64,000 bases of DNA from an uncultured Clostridia bacterium (GTDB taxonomy: Bacteria > Bacillota > Clostridia > Oscillospirales > Acutalibacteraceae): positions 1-64,000 of the forward strand of contig CAMVTS010000003.1 in NCBI GenBank assembly GCA_947170465.1. Reading direction: 5' to 3'. Positions 1 through 9,112 of the stretch are shown piece after piece. Made by a program: the position numbers and the translations under genes. Under the pieces are notes generated by a model. That model was not told where the DNA came from and did not search any database. It saw only the letters and a list, made by a program, of their open reading frames with translations. Every line of letters begins with the position of its first letter. The stretch's first letter is position 1.

Positions 1-36
1 CACATGTAGACACATTTGTCAAGAAAAATATCCGAT

Positions 37-78
37 AAAAAAGCCACACCCAAAAAGCGTGAGGCTCTTAACGGAAAA
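37..78. repeat. Left terminal inverted repeat of the mobilizable element
   Basis: 14 outer nt identical and 11 inner nt identical to the reverse complement of 12398-12439. Confidence 0.75.
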
Positions 79-102
79 ATAAAAATCGAATAGGATAACA
101 AA

Positions 103-139
103 AATTGCTATAGATTCCCGTAACGAATCTATAGCAATT
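103..139 (-). terminator. Intrinsic terminator of the sigma/anti-sigma operon
   Basis: 15-bp perfect stem AATTGCTATAGATTC/GAATCTATAGCAATT, followed on the minus strand by TTTTTG. Confidence 0.8.
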
Positions 140-149
140 CTGTTTTCAA

Positions 150-1067
150 TTATTCAGTTATAGAATAGGTAACAAACACATCCGTATAATCCTTCAGTGC
201 CTTTTCTTCCTCTGTCAGCTGATTAAAGGATTCGGCGTGTGCCGTGCCGAAATTGGTAACAGTTGTGCCGATATGGATAGATTGCTTTTGTGCCGTTCCA
301 TCATCAAATGTTACGGTGCAGTAAAGAGTATTTCCTATCATTGAATCCAACTGCTTTGACTTAGCTTCGAGGCTTTCATCATCCGACACAGGTTCATTTG
401 TGCTCTTGCCGACAATTCCGATTGCACAACCGTCGGGATTCTGGTTGTTGTAAGCAAGCGTAATGGAGGAATACTTTTTGCCTTCATAACGATTCAATAT
501 TTCCTCTGCCGAGTGTTTTTCAAAGCCGCTTTGACGGTCATTCTCCGTTGCCGTTTCAAGCGCTTTTTGGTCGTCCTCGATATACTTGACATCAAACAAG
601 GTGTCAATGCTTTCACTTACAACATCGCCGTCAATAACGGGATTATTGTCCTTGCGGCAGTGGACGGCAATCGCGTCCTTATCCACAGAATAGGTAACGC
701 TCTTGATATTCTCGCCTTTTACGGAAAGAGGAAGGTCTATATAATACTCCATGCCGTCATCTTTTGTCGCAATACTCATGCCGCCTTCTCCTAATCCGAC
801 AGATACGGGATTGTCCTTTGTAATCTCAGCTGCATTGACCGTCATAACGAATGAATTAGCTTTGCTGCCAAACAGGTTAAATCCAATAATCGCTCCTGCT
901 GTGACCGCAACGGCAAGTGATGCCGCAACCGCACCCTTTATCCATTTTTTCATATGAATCACTTTCTCCTTCTTTTCAAATCTTTCTGCTGTTTTCAGCA
1001 TTTTTTCAACGGCTCCCTCGGGAGCTTTTATTTTGCTGACCGCTTGTGTGTATCGGTTATGATACAT
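150..1067 (-). CDS. Anti-sigma factor-like membrane protein (DUF4179-like)
   Basis: 305 aa, single TM segment after a short cytoplasmic N-terminus; overlaps the 3' end of an ECF sigma gene. Confidence 0.7.
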   Translation of the reverse strand: MYHNRYTQAVSKIKAPEGAVEKMLKTAERFEKKEKVIHMKKWIKGAVAASLAVAVTAGAIIGFNLFGSKANSFVMTVNAAEITKDNPVSVGLGEGGMSIATKDDGMEYYIDLPLSVKGENIKSVTYSVDKDAIAVHCRKDNNPVIDGDVVSESIDTLFDVKYIEDDQKALETATENDRQSGFEKHSAEEILNRYEGKKYSSITLAYNNQNPDGCAIGIVGKSTNEPVSDDESLEAKSKQLDSMIGNTLYCTVTFDDGTAQKQSIHIGTTVTNFGTAHAESFNQLTEEEKALKDYTDVFVTYSITE

Positions 1068-1545
1068 GAGAGTCCTCTCCTTCCGTAAGTAACGCCTTCA
1101 GCTTTTTTCTTGCGCGCTGTAAATATGAGCTGACAGTGTTAGGGTTTTTGCCGAGTATTTTTGCAATTTCCGCAATCGTGTAGGATTCATAATAATAGAG
1201 GTAAATAATATTGCGGTAGTCCTTTGGCAGCTGCCGGATTTCCTCCATTATTTCTGATTGTTCAGGAGCTTCTAAGTGGGTATAGTCCTCCAGTGATTCG
1301 CGCCGCCTGCGCCACGCAAGCCTGTGAAGGCTGTTGCATTTGTTGACCGTAACGCGAATCAGCCACGCCTTCAGGTGTTCGGGATCTCGCTGCTTGGGAC
1401 ATTTCGTCAGCAGAGAAATACACACGTCCTGCAAAATATCCTCCGCGTCTGCGATATTGCCTAAATTGTGAACGGCGATTCTGTATATCATGTCAGAATA
1501 CTGCCTGATGATTTGTTCTGCTTCTTCGGTACCGAGCTTAGACAT
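1057..1545 (-). CDS. RNA polymerase sigma factor, ECF/sigma-70 family
   Basis: 162 aa; region 2 (YRIAVHNLGNIADAEDILQDVCISLL) and region 4 (YYYESYTIAEIAKILGKNPNTVSSYLQRARKKLK). Confidence 0.9.
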   Translation of the reverse strand: MSKLGTEEAEQIIRQYSDMIYRIAVHNLGNIADAEDILQDVCISLLTKCPKQRDPEHLKAWLIRVTVNKCNSLHRLAWRRRRESLEDYTHLEAPEQSEIMEEIRQLPKDYRNIIYLYYYESYTIAEIAKILGKNPNTVSSYLQRARKKLKALLTEGEDSHVS

Positions 1546-1706
1546 AAGAACCTCCTTTTACCTATAACACGTTTGAGAGGGGTGGATTTCGTGCTGAAAA
1601 GGTGAAAAATTTTTGACACATTCATTATTTATAATATAATTGAAAATATAATGAATTAAAAGACTTTTTATCGCAAGCCAACAAAAATGTATTATTAGCG
1701 AAAAAA

Positions 1707-1749
1707 AACAAAACTGGTGAGGATAGTTTATATCTTCACCAGTTTTGTT
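1707..1749 (-). terminator. Intrinsic terminator downstream of the caspase-like gene
   Basis: AACAAAACTGGTGA/TCACCAGTTTTGTT 14-bp stem followed by TTTTTTT on the minus strand. Confidence 0.8.
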
Positions 1750-1756
1750 AATTTCT

Positions 1757-3274
1757 TTAAAATGATAGAGGGTTGAAGCTTTTTAGTCTTTCTAAGTCTT
1801 CCTCATATCTTTCAATTGTGTTTTGTACTAGCCAGTGCCGATTATCTGAACTCCAATTTTTCAGGTTATTTATATTATAAAAAAGAGATAAATCGTAAAT
1901 AGTATTGGCAAGTTGAATGTTTGCTTTTGCCCAATCATGTAAATCTATCGGTGCTACAGGTAAGTCGCTTTGAATAATGTACCATTTTAAAAACAGATTA
2001 TTTAACGGCTGTACTAATGCAATAAATGCTTCCTCGGAAAAAGTATGATTATCGAATTCGCGAAATAGTTGAATGTACTTTTCAGCAACGGATATAAGTT
2101 GTGATGTGCACTCTTTTGTTTTTTGGACAAAATCTTCTTTGCTCAAAGTACACCTATTCAACTCTTTTATGAGATGATAACTGCTATGTACATCAATTAA
2201 TATATCATTAATAAGTATTGAATTATTTTTTTCGTTATACCAATAGCTTTTATCCTGTGTATTGTCTACCCATGTAGTACGACAATAATAATTGCTATTC
2301 ACCATGTCTTCTTCGTCATATCCAAAATAACACCAGATAATGTTTGCTGGCTGAGATTGAAAAAATTTTTCAAAATTGATATTATCATACACTTCATAGT
2401 TTTTGGCTTTACAAATAATATCATTAGCGATGTTAGCAATCATAGAATATGTACATGGATGCTTTAACAAAACCATTATAGCATATCTTTTCGCTGAAAC
2501 AACATGCATTGGCTTTACAGCTGTAATGATGTATTCATCAGTATTTTCAATTATTTTATTCATTATATATGGTTCATATTCACCAACGTCAAAGAATACT
2601 GTACCTCCCATATTAGACCGGAAAATTGGTTCTTGCAATCGGACTCCCTTGCACTCGTTCCACACTTTATTATATAGACGTATTAATTTGTTTATATCTT
2701 CAAGTGATTTTTTGCCCTTTTTTATTATAAATTTATCTTCAATTGCGTCACATAAAAAACTGGTATATAAACTTATATTTCGTATTGGGTGGAATCCTGA
2801 TTCTTGACTTGCAGCACAAGAAGCCATAATTGTGCAACCTGTTCCAACAAATTCAGCAATAGAATCTTCAGTCGATAATTGAGCTACACCGTCTAATATG
2901 AAGTCACCGGAATGACAACAATCCAAGATTATTATTTTTCTTTTTGATTTAGAATTCTTTATTCTTTCAATAATAGAGTTAATTGAAATTTCTTTGTCGC
3001 TCAATAGAAAATTTCCATTTGAACCATGACCGGAAAAGTAAAAAATCATAGTATCATCTTCTGTTAATGATGATAAGAAACAGTCAAACATATAATCAAA
3101 ATATGCGAAAATAACTGTATTGTCGCACCCGATAAGTGTTATATTTTCCTCGTTGGCTTTAAGTCCTTTTATTAATGATTTGCGCAATTTAAAAATATCA
3201 TTCTTACAGTATGGTAAGTTCTCAGTATTCTCAATACAGTATTCACTTATACCTACTAAAAAAGCTTTTATCAC
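1757..3274 (-). CDS. Caspase family (peptidase C14) protein with a C-terminal domain of unknown function
   Basis: 505 aa, GTG start. Catalytic His in MIFYFSGHGSNGNF and Cys in KIIILDCCHSGDF; ~270-aa C-terminal region not recognised. Confidence 0.85.
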   Translation of the reverse strand: MIKAFLVGISEYCIENTENLPYCKNDIFKLRKSLIKGLKANEENITLIGCDNTVIFAYFDYMFDCFLSSLTEDDTMIFYFSGHGSNGNFLLSDKEISINSIIERIKNSKSKRKIIILDCCHSGDFILDGVAQLSTEDSIAEFVGTGCTIMASCAASQESGFHPIRNISLYTSFLCDAIEDKFIIKKGKKSLEDINKLIRLYNKVWNECKGVRLQEPIFRSNMGGTVFFDVGEYEPYIMNKIIENTDEYIITAVKPMHVVSAKRYAIMVLLKHPCTYSMIANIANDIICKAKNYEVYDNINFEKFFQSQPANIIWCYFGYDEEDMVNSNYYCRTTWVDNTQDKSYWYNEKNNSILINDILIDVHSSYHLIKELNRCTLSKEDFVQKTKECTSQLISVAEKYIQLFREFDNHTFSEEAFIALVQPLNNLFLKWYIIQSDLPVAPIDLHDWAKANIQLANTIYDLSLFYNINNLKNWSSDNRHWLVQNTIERYEEDLERLKSFNPLSF

Positions 3275-3297
3275 GAGTAGTCCCCCTTGTTAAATAA

Positions 3298-4197
3298 TTA
3301 ATTATCTATTGTTTGTTGGAATTCCTTTATCCTCTTTTCCACTGCTCTTTTCCTAAACTGCATAGGCGACAAGCCCGTTTTCTTTTTAAATGCTCTTGTG
3401 AAATACGACTGAGAGGAAAAACCGCATTTCAATGCCAATTCCTCGATAGAAATATTGGTAAACGCCAATATCTGCTTGCTCAAATCAATCCTCTTGTCCA
3501 AGACAAACTCATTGATTGTCTTTCCTGTTACACGCTTGAAGTCTGCCATCAGTGTAGTCCGGTTGGTGGAATACTCACGGCTGAGCCATTCGATGGTAAA
3601 TTGCTTTTCGAGGTTGAATTCGATAAAGGTAAGAATACAATCTACAAGCGTATCGCTTTCCTGATTAACGCCAAATAATCCTTCGTAGAGATTGGCGGCA
3701 TAGTCAAAGATGCGGATAACCGCCATTCTTGCACGGCAAGACCACATATTATCGGGCTGAACACTGAGCTGTTCAATGATACTGTCAAAGAGAAATTCCA
3801 CTTTGCCAAGCTCCTCCGATTCAAATGGTATGATACAATTGAAGGTATCATCGGTTTGATAGAATAAATCAAAGCTGGGGAAATCAAACAAACGGCAGTT
3901 CAACTCGTAATCATCGGCAGTGATCCGCTCAACAGACAGATTACGGTTGATAAATTCAGGTGCGAAAAAGATCGTTTTTATTTGGAGCTTTGCCGATCTG
4001 ATAATTTCCGCTTTTCTGTCGGGATTCAGACAAAGCAAAGCGGGTGCTGATAGATAGCATTTTATGCCGTCGATGGACACAACGGCATTTCCTCTCTTTA
4101 TCAGGCACAGCGAAAAATAACCCTCTGTGCTCTGCATATTCTCTAAGCTGTATTCAATTGGCAGATAACGGTTTTCCCAGAAACGGCACTTTGTCAT
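3298..4197 (-). CDS. AraC family transcriptional regulator
   Basis: C-terminal double HTH: EELALKCGFSSQSYFTRAFKKKTGLSPMQFRKRA. Confidence 0.9.
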   Translation of the reverse strand: MTKCRFWENRYLPIEYSLENMQSTEGYFSLCLIKRGNAVVSIDGIKCYLSAPALLCLNPDRKAEIIRSAKLQIKTIFFAPEFINRNLSVERITADDYELNCRLFDFPSFDLFYQTDDTFNCIIPFESEELGKVEFLFDSIIEQLSVQPDNMWSCRARMAVIRIFDYAANLYEGLFGVNQESDTLVDCILTFIEFNLEKQFTIEWLSREYSTNRTTLMADFKRVTGKTINEFVLDKRIDLSKQILAFTNISIEELALKCGFSSQSYFTRAFKKKTGLSPMQFRKRAVEKRIKEFQQTIDN

Positions 4198-4322
4198 AAC
4201 TCACCTATTGCAGATAGTGCTAAAATTATTGATAAAAATGTATGGCGCAATTTACGGATAATTGCTACAATTACAGTATAATCTCAGCTGAGAGAATTGT
4301 CAATTTGAAAAAGGAGTTTGTT

Positions 4323-5450
4323 ATGAAAAGATTATTTGCAATCATTATTATTTTAGTAATCACCATACAACTGTCCGCCTGCGGATTAACTGCCAACGAA
4401 AAGCAAAGCGGTAATTTGAAATTAAAAAACTATATTGATGAAAGCACGACAGAAATCAAGATAGATGCTGATAAAGCGTATTTTTCAAATGGGAGCACAC
4501 TTGCCTTTCAAAGCAAATTATCGGTTGATGATATGAGAAACTCTCTTGCCGAAAGCAATCCTGATTTCACATTCAATGTAATTGATGATAAACAGATACT
4601 GATGATGAGCAAAGCCAATTATCCGTATACACTGTTCAGTAAAAACGTGATAGACGGAAATAATAACTCGATTGATGATATATACGTTGTTATCAACGAA
4701 AGCGTGGCAGGTAACAGAAACAACGATAAAATCTGTCTGCCGTATCACCTGACGAAAAACGCTTTTGTTTTCAGCGAGAATGACGGACAGTATTCGCTCA
4801 ACGGTAATATCCACGATCCATATTACAATATCGTTGAATTGCAGTCCTCACCGACAATTTTTACGGATATTGCCGCGTTTTATCAGGACTGCGGCTACGA
4901 CATAGAATACGAGGGCGGCAACACGACAGGCGGCAGTATCAGCGTTTTTGAGAGTCATCAAAGCCCAAGACCGCTCTATCGTATTTTAGTGATGTCCGAC
5001 GGCAATAACCGCTTCGCCATGCAATTCTGCGAAGGGACTGATATATACGAGCTGAAAGCAGGAGAGGCTATTGGGAATTATGTTGAATCGCTTAACAAGA
5101 AAGATTTGGATGCATTTATAGGCTGTTATGAAAACGTTGAGAGCGAATCTGTCAACTCCTTCATCGAAAGCGTTAAAAGCTGTAAAGAGACAAGCAGTGA
5201 ATTGTTTTGGAGAGATCAGTCACGCGAAGAAACCGTCATAAAGGTGCATCGCACACTGATTTCAGAGGACGGAAAGCAGATGGGCAGTTATGGAACCGGC
5301 GAAGTGGATTGTACGGACTATTGGCTTGTCAAGTTGATTGGCGGAGAGCCGAAAATCATTTGTCAGTACGGATATTTTGGCGATACTGTTTCGGAGCTGG
5401 GGGTGTACAAGGAGTTTAAAAATCATGAAAAAGACGACCTTGTCAATTAG
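4323..5450 (+). CDS. Lipoprotein of unknown function
   Basis: Start trimmed to MKRLFAIIIILVITIQLSACG (lipobox LSAC) after an aaaaaggag RBS. Confidence 0.75.
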   Translation: MKRLFAIIIILVITIQLSACGLTANEKQSGNLKLKNYIDESTTEIKIDADKAYFSNGSTLAFQSKLSVDDMRNSLAESNPDFTFNVIDDKQILMMSKANYPYTLFSKNVIDGNNNSIDDIYVVINESVAGNRNNDKICLPYHLTKNAFVFSENDGQYSLNGNIHDPYYNIVELQSSPTIFTDIAAFYQDCGYDIEYEGGNTTGGSISVFESHQSPRPLYRILVMSDGNNRFAMQFCEGTDIYELKAGEAIGNYVESLNKKDLDAFIGCYENVESESVNSFIESVKSCKETSSELFWRDQSREETVIKVHRTLISEDGKQMGSYGTGEVDCTDYWLVKLIGGEPKIICQYGYFGDTVSELGVYKEFKNHEKDDLVN

Positions 5451-6075
5451 CTGTTTAGCATTGCTCCTACTGAGTAGTTTTCTCACTGCCTGCGGCGGTC
5501 AACACAATACAAATCATGTACATGCCATTGACCTGATTTCCGGTCATCGGTTAATGCTGGATTTGGAAGCACATAACTATGCCGATACAGGACACTTTTC
5601 CAATTTTACTTCACCATTGAATTTTAACGAAATGACCTTTGAGTTGAGGTCGCGAAAGGAGATAAAATCCACCACTCAAATTGGTGACTATCTGCAATTA
5701 ATCACCGACAGCGGTGAGTTCTATTTGAAATATAACGGTGTATCGGATAACGAATTTCGCTATTCTCTTTTTGCAGAGGTCGGACTGGCAGATGATTTTG
5801 GAGAAAACATCTATATACCGTTTCATATGCTGATATGGTTTGAAAATTGCGATTATCCGGCAATAGCAACACCGTTTAAGGGTCAGGTTTATTTCAGCAA
5901 ACAATTCAGTCTTGTTGACGTTCATGGTTATTATGAGAGCAAAGGCATTTACACCGTAGAACAGGTAAATGATAATACGCTTTTTGTTGATAGCAAGGAT
6001 GGTTATTCATTCAGCGTGCAACTGACTGATTACAATGATTATGTGTTATTTTCCTTAACAGAGAGAAAAAGCTGA
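5425..6075 (+). CDS. Lipoprotein of unknown function
   Basis: MKKTTLSISCLALLLLSSFLTACGG lipobox; start overlaps the end of the previous gene. Confidence 0.75.
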   Translation: MKKTTLSISCLALLLLSSFLTACGGQHNTNHVHAIDLISGHRLMLDLEAHNYADTGHFSNFTSPLNFNEMTFELRSRKEIKSTTQIGDYLQLITDSGEFYLKYNGVSDNEFRYSLFAEVGLADDFGENIYIPFHMLIWFENCDYPAIATPFKGQVYFSKQFSLVDVHGYYESKGIYTVEQVNDNTLFVDSKDGYSFSVQLTDYNDYVLFSLTERKS

Positions 6076-6505
6076 CGAGCCCTCTTTCGCCCTGTGTCGC
6101 GCAAAGTGAAAAATCGGGCAAGTACCCGACTACTCACAACAAAGCCCACACAGGCGATTTGTCGCAGTTTGTGGGCGAAAAAACACCGTCCGGCTGAATA
6201 CCGGGCGGTGAACGCGTTTTGTCACAATCTTTTAGGAAACGGTTTTGGGTCGTCACACGTTTTTACGGACTTTTTAAGATATTTGACATTGATATAGTAG
6301 GAGGGAAATATGTCGGTTGACGGTTTAAATTTGTCCGTGAAAAGTATAACTATGCATAGAATAATTCCACAATATTGGTGGAGTAGAATCTCCTATGCAA
6401 TTTCGACTGGTCACATTGAAAAAAGCCTTTGCTAACTTGTGCGCATTAACTGTAGACGCGGTTTTCAAAGCGCGGTATAATAAAACTGAAGAGAAAAAAA
6501 CAATT

Positions 6506-6545
6506 ATCCCTATAGCTTGGCAAATGACAAGTTATAGGGATTTTT
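6506..6545 (+). terminator. Intrinsic terminator/attenuator upstream of the ATPase gene
   Basis: ATCCCTATAGCTTG-gcaaatga-CAAGTTATAGGGAT (one G:U) followed by TTTTT. Confidence 0.7.
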
Positions 6546-6671
6546 CTATGCCAAAAAACTTAAAAGGAGCTGATGTTTATGATGGTTTGCAAATATGAAT
6601 ACTACTCCCACTTTTTAGTGTGGAAGCGTTGTGTTTCACAAAAAAATCTTACAAGAAAGGCTGTGACAACT

Positions 6672-8447
6672 ATGTCAATTACAAACGCAACAACTCAAGA
6701 AAGCCTTGTACAGTATCCGTCGCCGTACAAGGTAGTAGATGGCAACCTCTGCATGGAGGTTACCGAAAAGCACGGTAAGTACGACAAAAAGCTGGCGAAC
6801 TTCACGCCGTACATCAAAAGCGAGCTGACAGTTGATGATGGAGCGATGGAAACAAAGGTTCTGCGGCTGGCAGGTCAACATGCAAACGGCGAGGCTCTTC
6901 CCGAGATAGAAGTATCCGGCAAAGACTTTCCTTCCTTCAACTGGCTGTTTGAAAAATGGGGCGCCAAATGTATTTTGGAGGTCGGCAAGAACGTCAAAGA
7001 GCATGTACGCTATAGCATTCAGTCAACTTCCGAAAGTGCAGAACAGCAGTTTATTTATCAACAGACAGGCTGGAAGAAAATCGGAAACACTTGGTGTTAT
7101 CTTCTGCCCGGCGACAGCAAATTTAATGTCAACTTAAAGGGCAAGCTCGATAGTTACTGCGGAGAGCAGAATTTTTCAAAATCGGATTTGGAAACAGTCT
7201 ATTCGATGACGAAAACGCCGCTCGCTCCGAAAGAGATTGTTCTTGTTCTATTGGCGTTCACATTTCTCACTCCGCTGATTGAGTTTCTCAGGCAGGCGCA
7301 ATGTATGCCGAAATTTGTTTTGAACATCATCGGCAGAACCGGTACACGCAAGAGCACACTGGCGGCATTGTTCCTTTGCTTCTTCGGAATCTTCAATGCC
7401 GGCAATTTGCCGATGTCGTTTCGTGACACATCAAACAGTATAATTCAGAATGCGTTTGCATTGAAAGATGTATTAACCTGTATTGATGACTTCCACCCGT
7501 GCGGCAAAGATGACGAACGAAAACTGACTTCGACCATGCAGGCGCTTGTCCGTTCCTACGGCGACAGAACCGGTCGCGGCAGATTGCGAAAGGATTCCTC
7601 TCCGATGGAGTCGCGTCCACCGCTGGGCAATGCAATCGTCACCTCCGAGTTTCCGCCAGATATCGGCGAGAGCGGAACCGCGCGGTATTTTCTGTTGGAG
7701 TTGAAAGACGGCGACGTCAACTTAGATACTCTGTCCTTATTTCAACAGTATGCGGAGCAGGGCGTTCTTCGTAGAGCGATGTTTGCTTATACAGAATGGA
7801 TTAAGAAAAAGTTCCTCCAAGCAGAGAAAATCGAAAAAGGCTTTGTAAAAATGCTCAAAGAATCTTTTACCGCCTATCGAAGTGATTTTATTCAGACAGG
7901 AATTTCCTGCCATGGCAGAGTCCCTGAGATGACAGCGGAGTTGAGAATCGGTATGAAAATGCTCTTGTGGTTTTTAGAGGACAACAAGGTTATCGCCGAA
8001 TCTGCCGCGAAAAACCTTGACAACGAATTAAAACAAATCCTTTACCGCTTGGCACAGCGACAGAGCGAAAATATCAAGAGCGACAAGCCTTCGGTTGTTT
8101 TTGTCAAAAAGCTATACGCGCTGATTGAGTCCGGTGCGGTCGCGGTGACGCACAAGGAGCTGTCAATCGGTGAAGACCCGTATCCGAGAAACTTTATCGG
8201 ATTTGAGGATGAGCATTATCTTTATCTCAACAAGGATATCGCTTACCGCTATGTGAAGGTACTCTGCAATGAGCAAGGCGAAAATTTCAATCTGACAAGT
8301 AAGGCACTGTTGAAAACGCTTGCCGAAGATGGCTTGATAAAAACCTCTCCCGGCAGCAACACGGTCTCCGTTCGCTATGCAGGAAAGAACAGCCGCTATA
8401 TGGCACTCGACAAATACAAGGCTGAACAGATAGTAAACAGTACCTAA
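6672..8447 (+). CDS. DUF927-like primase/helicase ATPase of a mobile element
   Basis: Start trimmed to MSITNATTQ; Walker A IIGRTGTRKSTLAAL and CIDDFHP motif; sits upstream of the mobilization genes. Confidence 0.7.
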   Translation: MSITNATTQESLVQYPSPYKVVDGNLCMEVTEKHGKYDKKLANFTPYIKSELTVDDGAMETKVLRLAGQHANGEALPEIEVSGKDFPSFNWLFEKWGAKCILEVGKNVKEHVRYSIQSTSESAEQQFIYQQTGWKKIGNTWCYLLPGDSKFNVNLKGKLDSYCGEQNFSKSDLETVYSMTKTPLAPKEIVLVLLAFTFLTPLIEFLRQAQCMPKFVLNIIGRTGTRKSTLAALFLCFFGIFNAGNLPMSFRDTSNSIIQNAFALKDVLTCIDDFHPCGKDDERKLTSTMQALVRSYGDRTGRGRLRKDSSPMESRPPLGNAIVTSEFPPDIGESGTARYFLLELKDGDVNLDTLSLFQQYAEQGVLRRAMFAYTEWIKKKFLQAEKIEKGFVKMLKESFTAYRSDFIQTGISCHGRVPEMTAELRIGMKMLLWFLEDNKVIAESAAKNLDNELKQILYRLAQRQSENIKSDKPSVVFVKKLYALIESGAVAVTHKELSIGEDPYPRNFIGFEDEHYLYLNKDIAYRYVKVLCNEQGENFNLTSKALLKTLAEDGLIKTSPGSNTVSVRYAGKNSRYMALDKYKAEQIVNST

Positions 8448-8795
8448 TATTTTCTGTGACAACTGTGGCAGAGCTTTGAAAACAGCTTGTACACTGAGAA
8501 AAACCTTTTTCTTTTTCTGTTGTACAACTGTGGCACTGTTGCAGTTGCACCACTCTCTGTTGCGGAACGGAAACTCCCAATTTGGCTTATACGCTGGATT
8601 TTTCCGCGCTGTTGCAGAAGTTGCAGAAAATACAGTTCACCCACTGTTAGATACAAAAAACACATTCATGCGGGCTGAGAACGCTCACGTATTTTCTCGG
8701 CTCTGCAGAGGCAAGCAGAGCGTCCGGCTGTCCGCTCGGTCGCAAAAAGCCGGGCAGAAGCCCGGACCCACTTTTATCATAACACGGAGGTAACA

Positions 8796-9110
8796 ATTAC
8801 GACAAATAGAAAACGAAACCAAACCATATCCATCCGGTTAACACCGACAGAAAAGAAAGAGATTATCACAAAAGCGAAGCAGGCGCAGATGACCTTGACG
8901 GACTATCTGATTGAATGTTCACGCAACACGGAAATCAAGGTAACGGATTTGACGGAAGTGCTTGTAGAGCTGAAACGCATCGGCAACAACATCAACCAAA
9001 TCGCGCGGAAGGTGAATTCCAAGCGGTTCTTCTTCGGTAATTTCAATTTCGTTATCGAAGGTCAGCGCAAAATCTATGACGCGATTCTCAGCTTAACGGG
9101 AGGTGATTAA
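8796..9110 (+). CDS. MobC-like relaxosome protein
   Basis: Translation from ATT 8796: (M)TTNRKRNQTISIRLTPTEKKEIITKAKQAQMTLTDYLIECSRN...; typical MobC N-terminus. GGAGG at 8786-8790. No in-frame ATG/GTG/TTG between the upstream stop and 8889. Confidence 0.7.
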   Translation: MTTNRKRNQTISIRLTPTEKKEIITKAKQAQMTLTDYLIECSRNTEIKVTDLTEVLVELKRIGNNINQIARKVNSKRFFFGNFNFVIEGQRKIYDAILSLTGGD

Positions 9111-9112
9111 CG

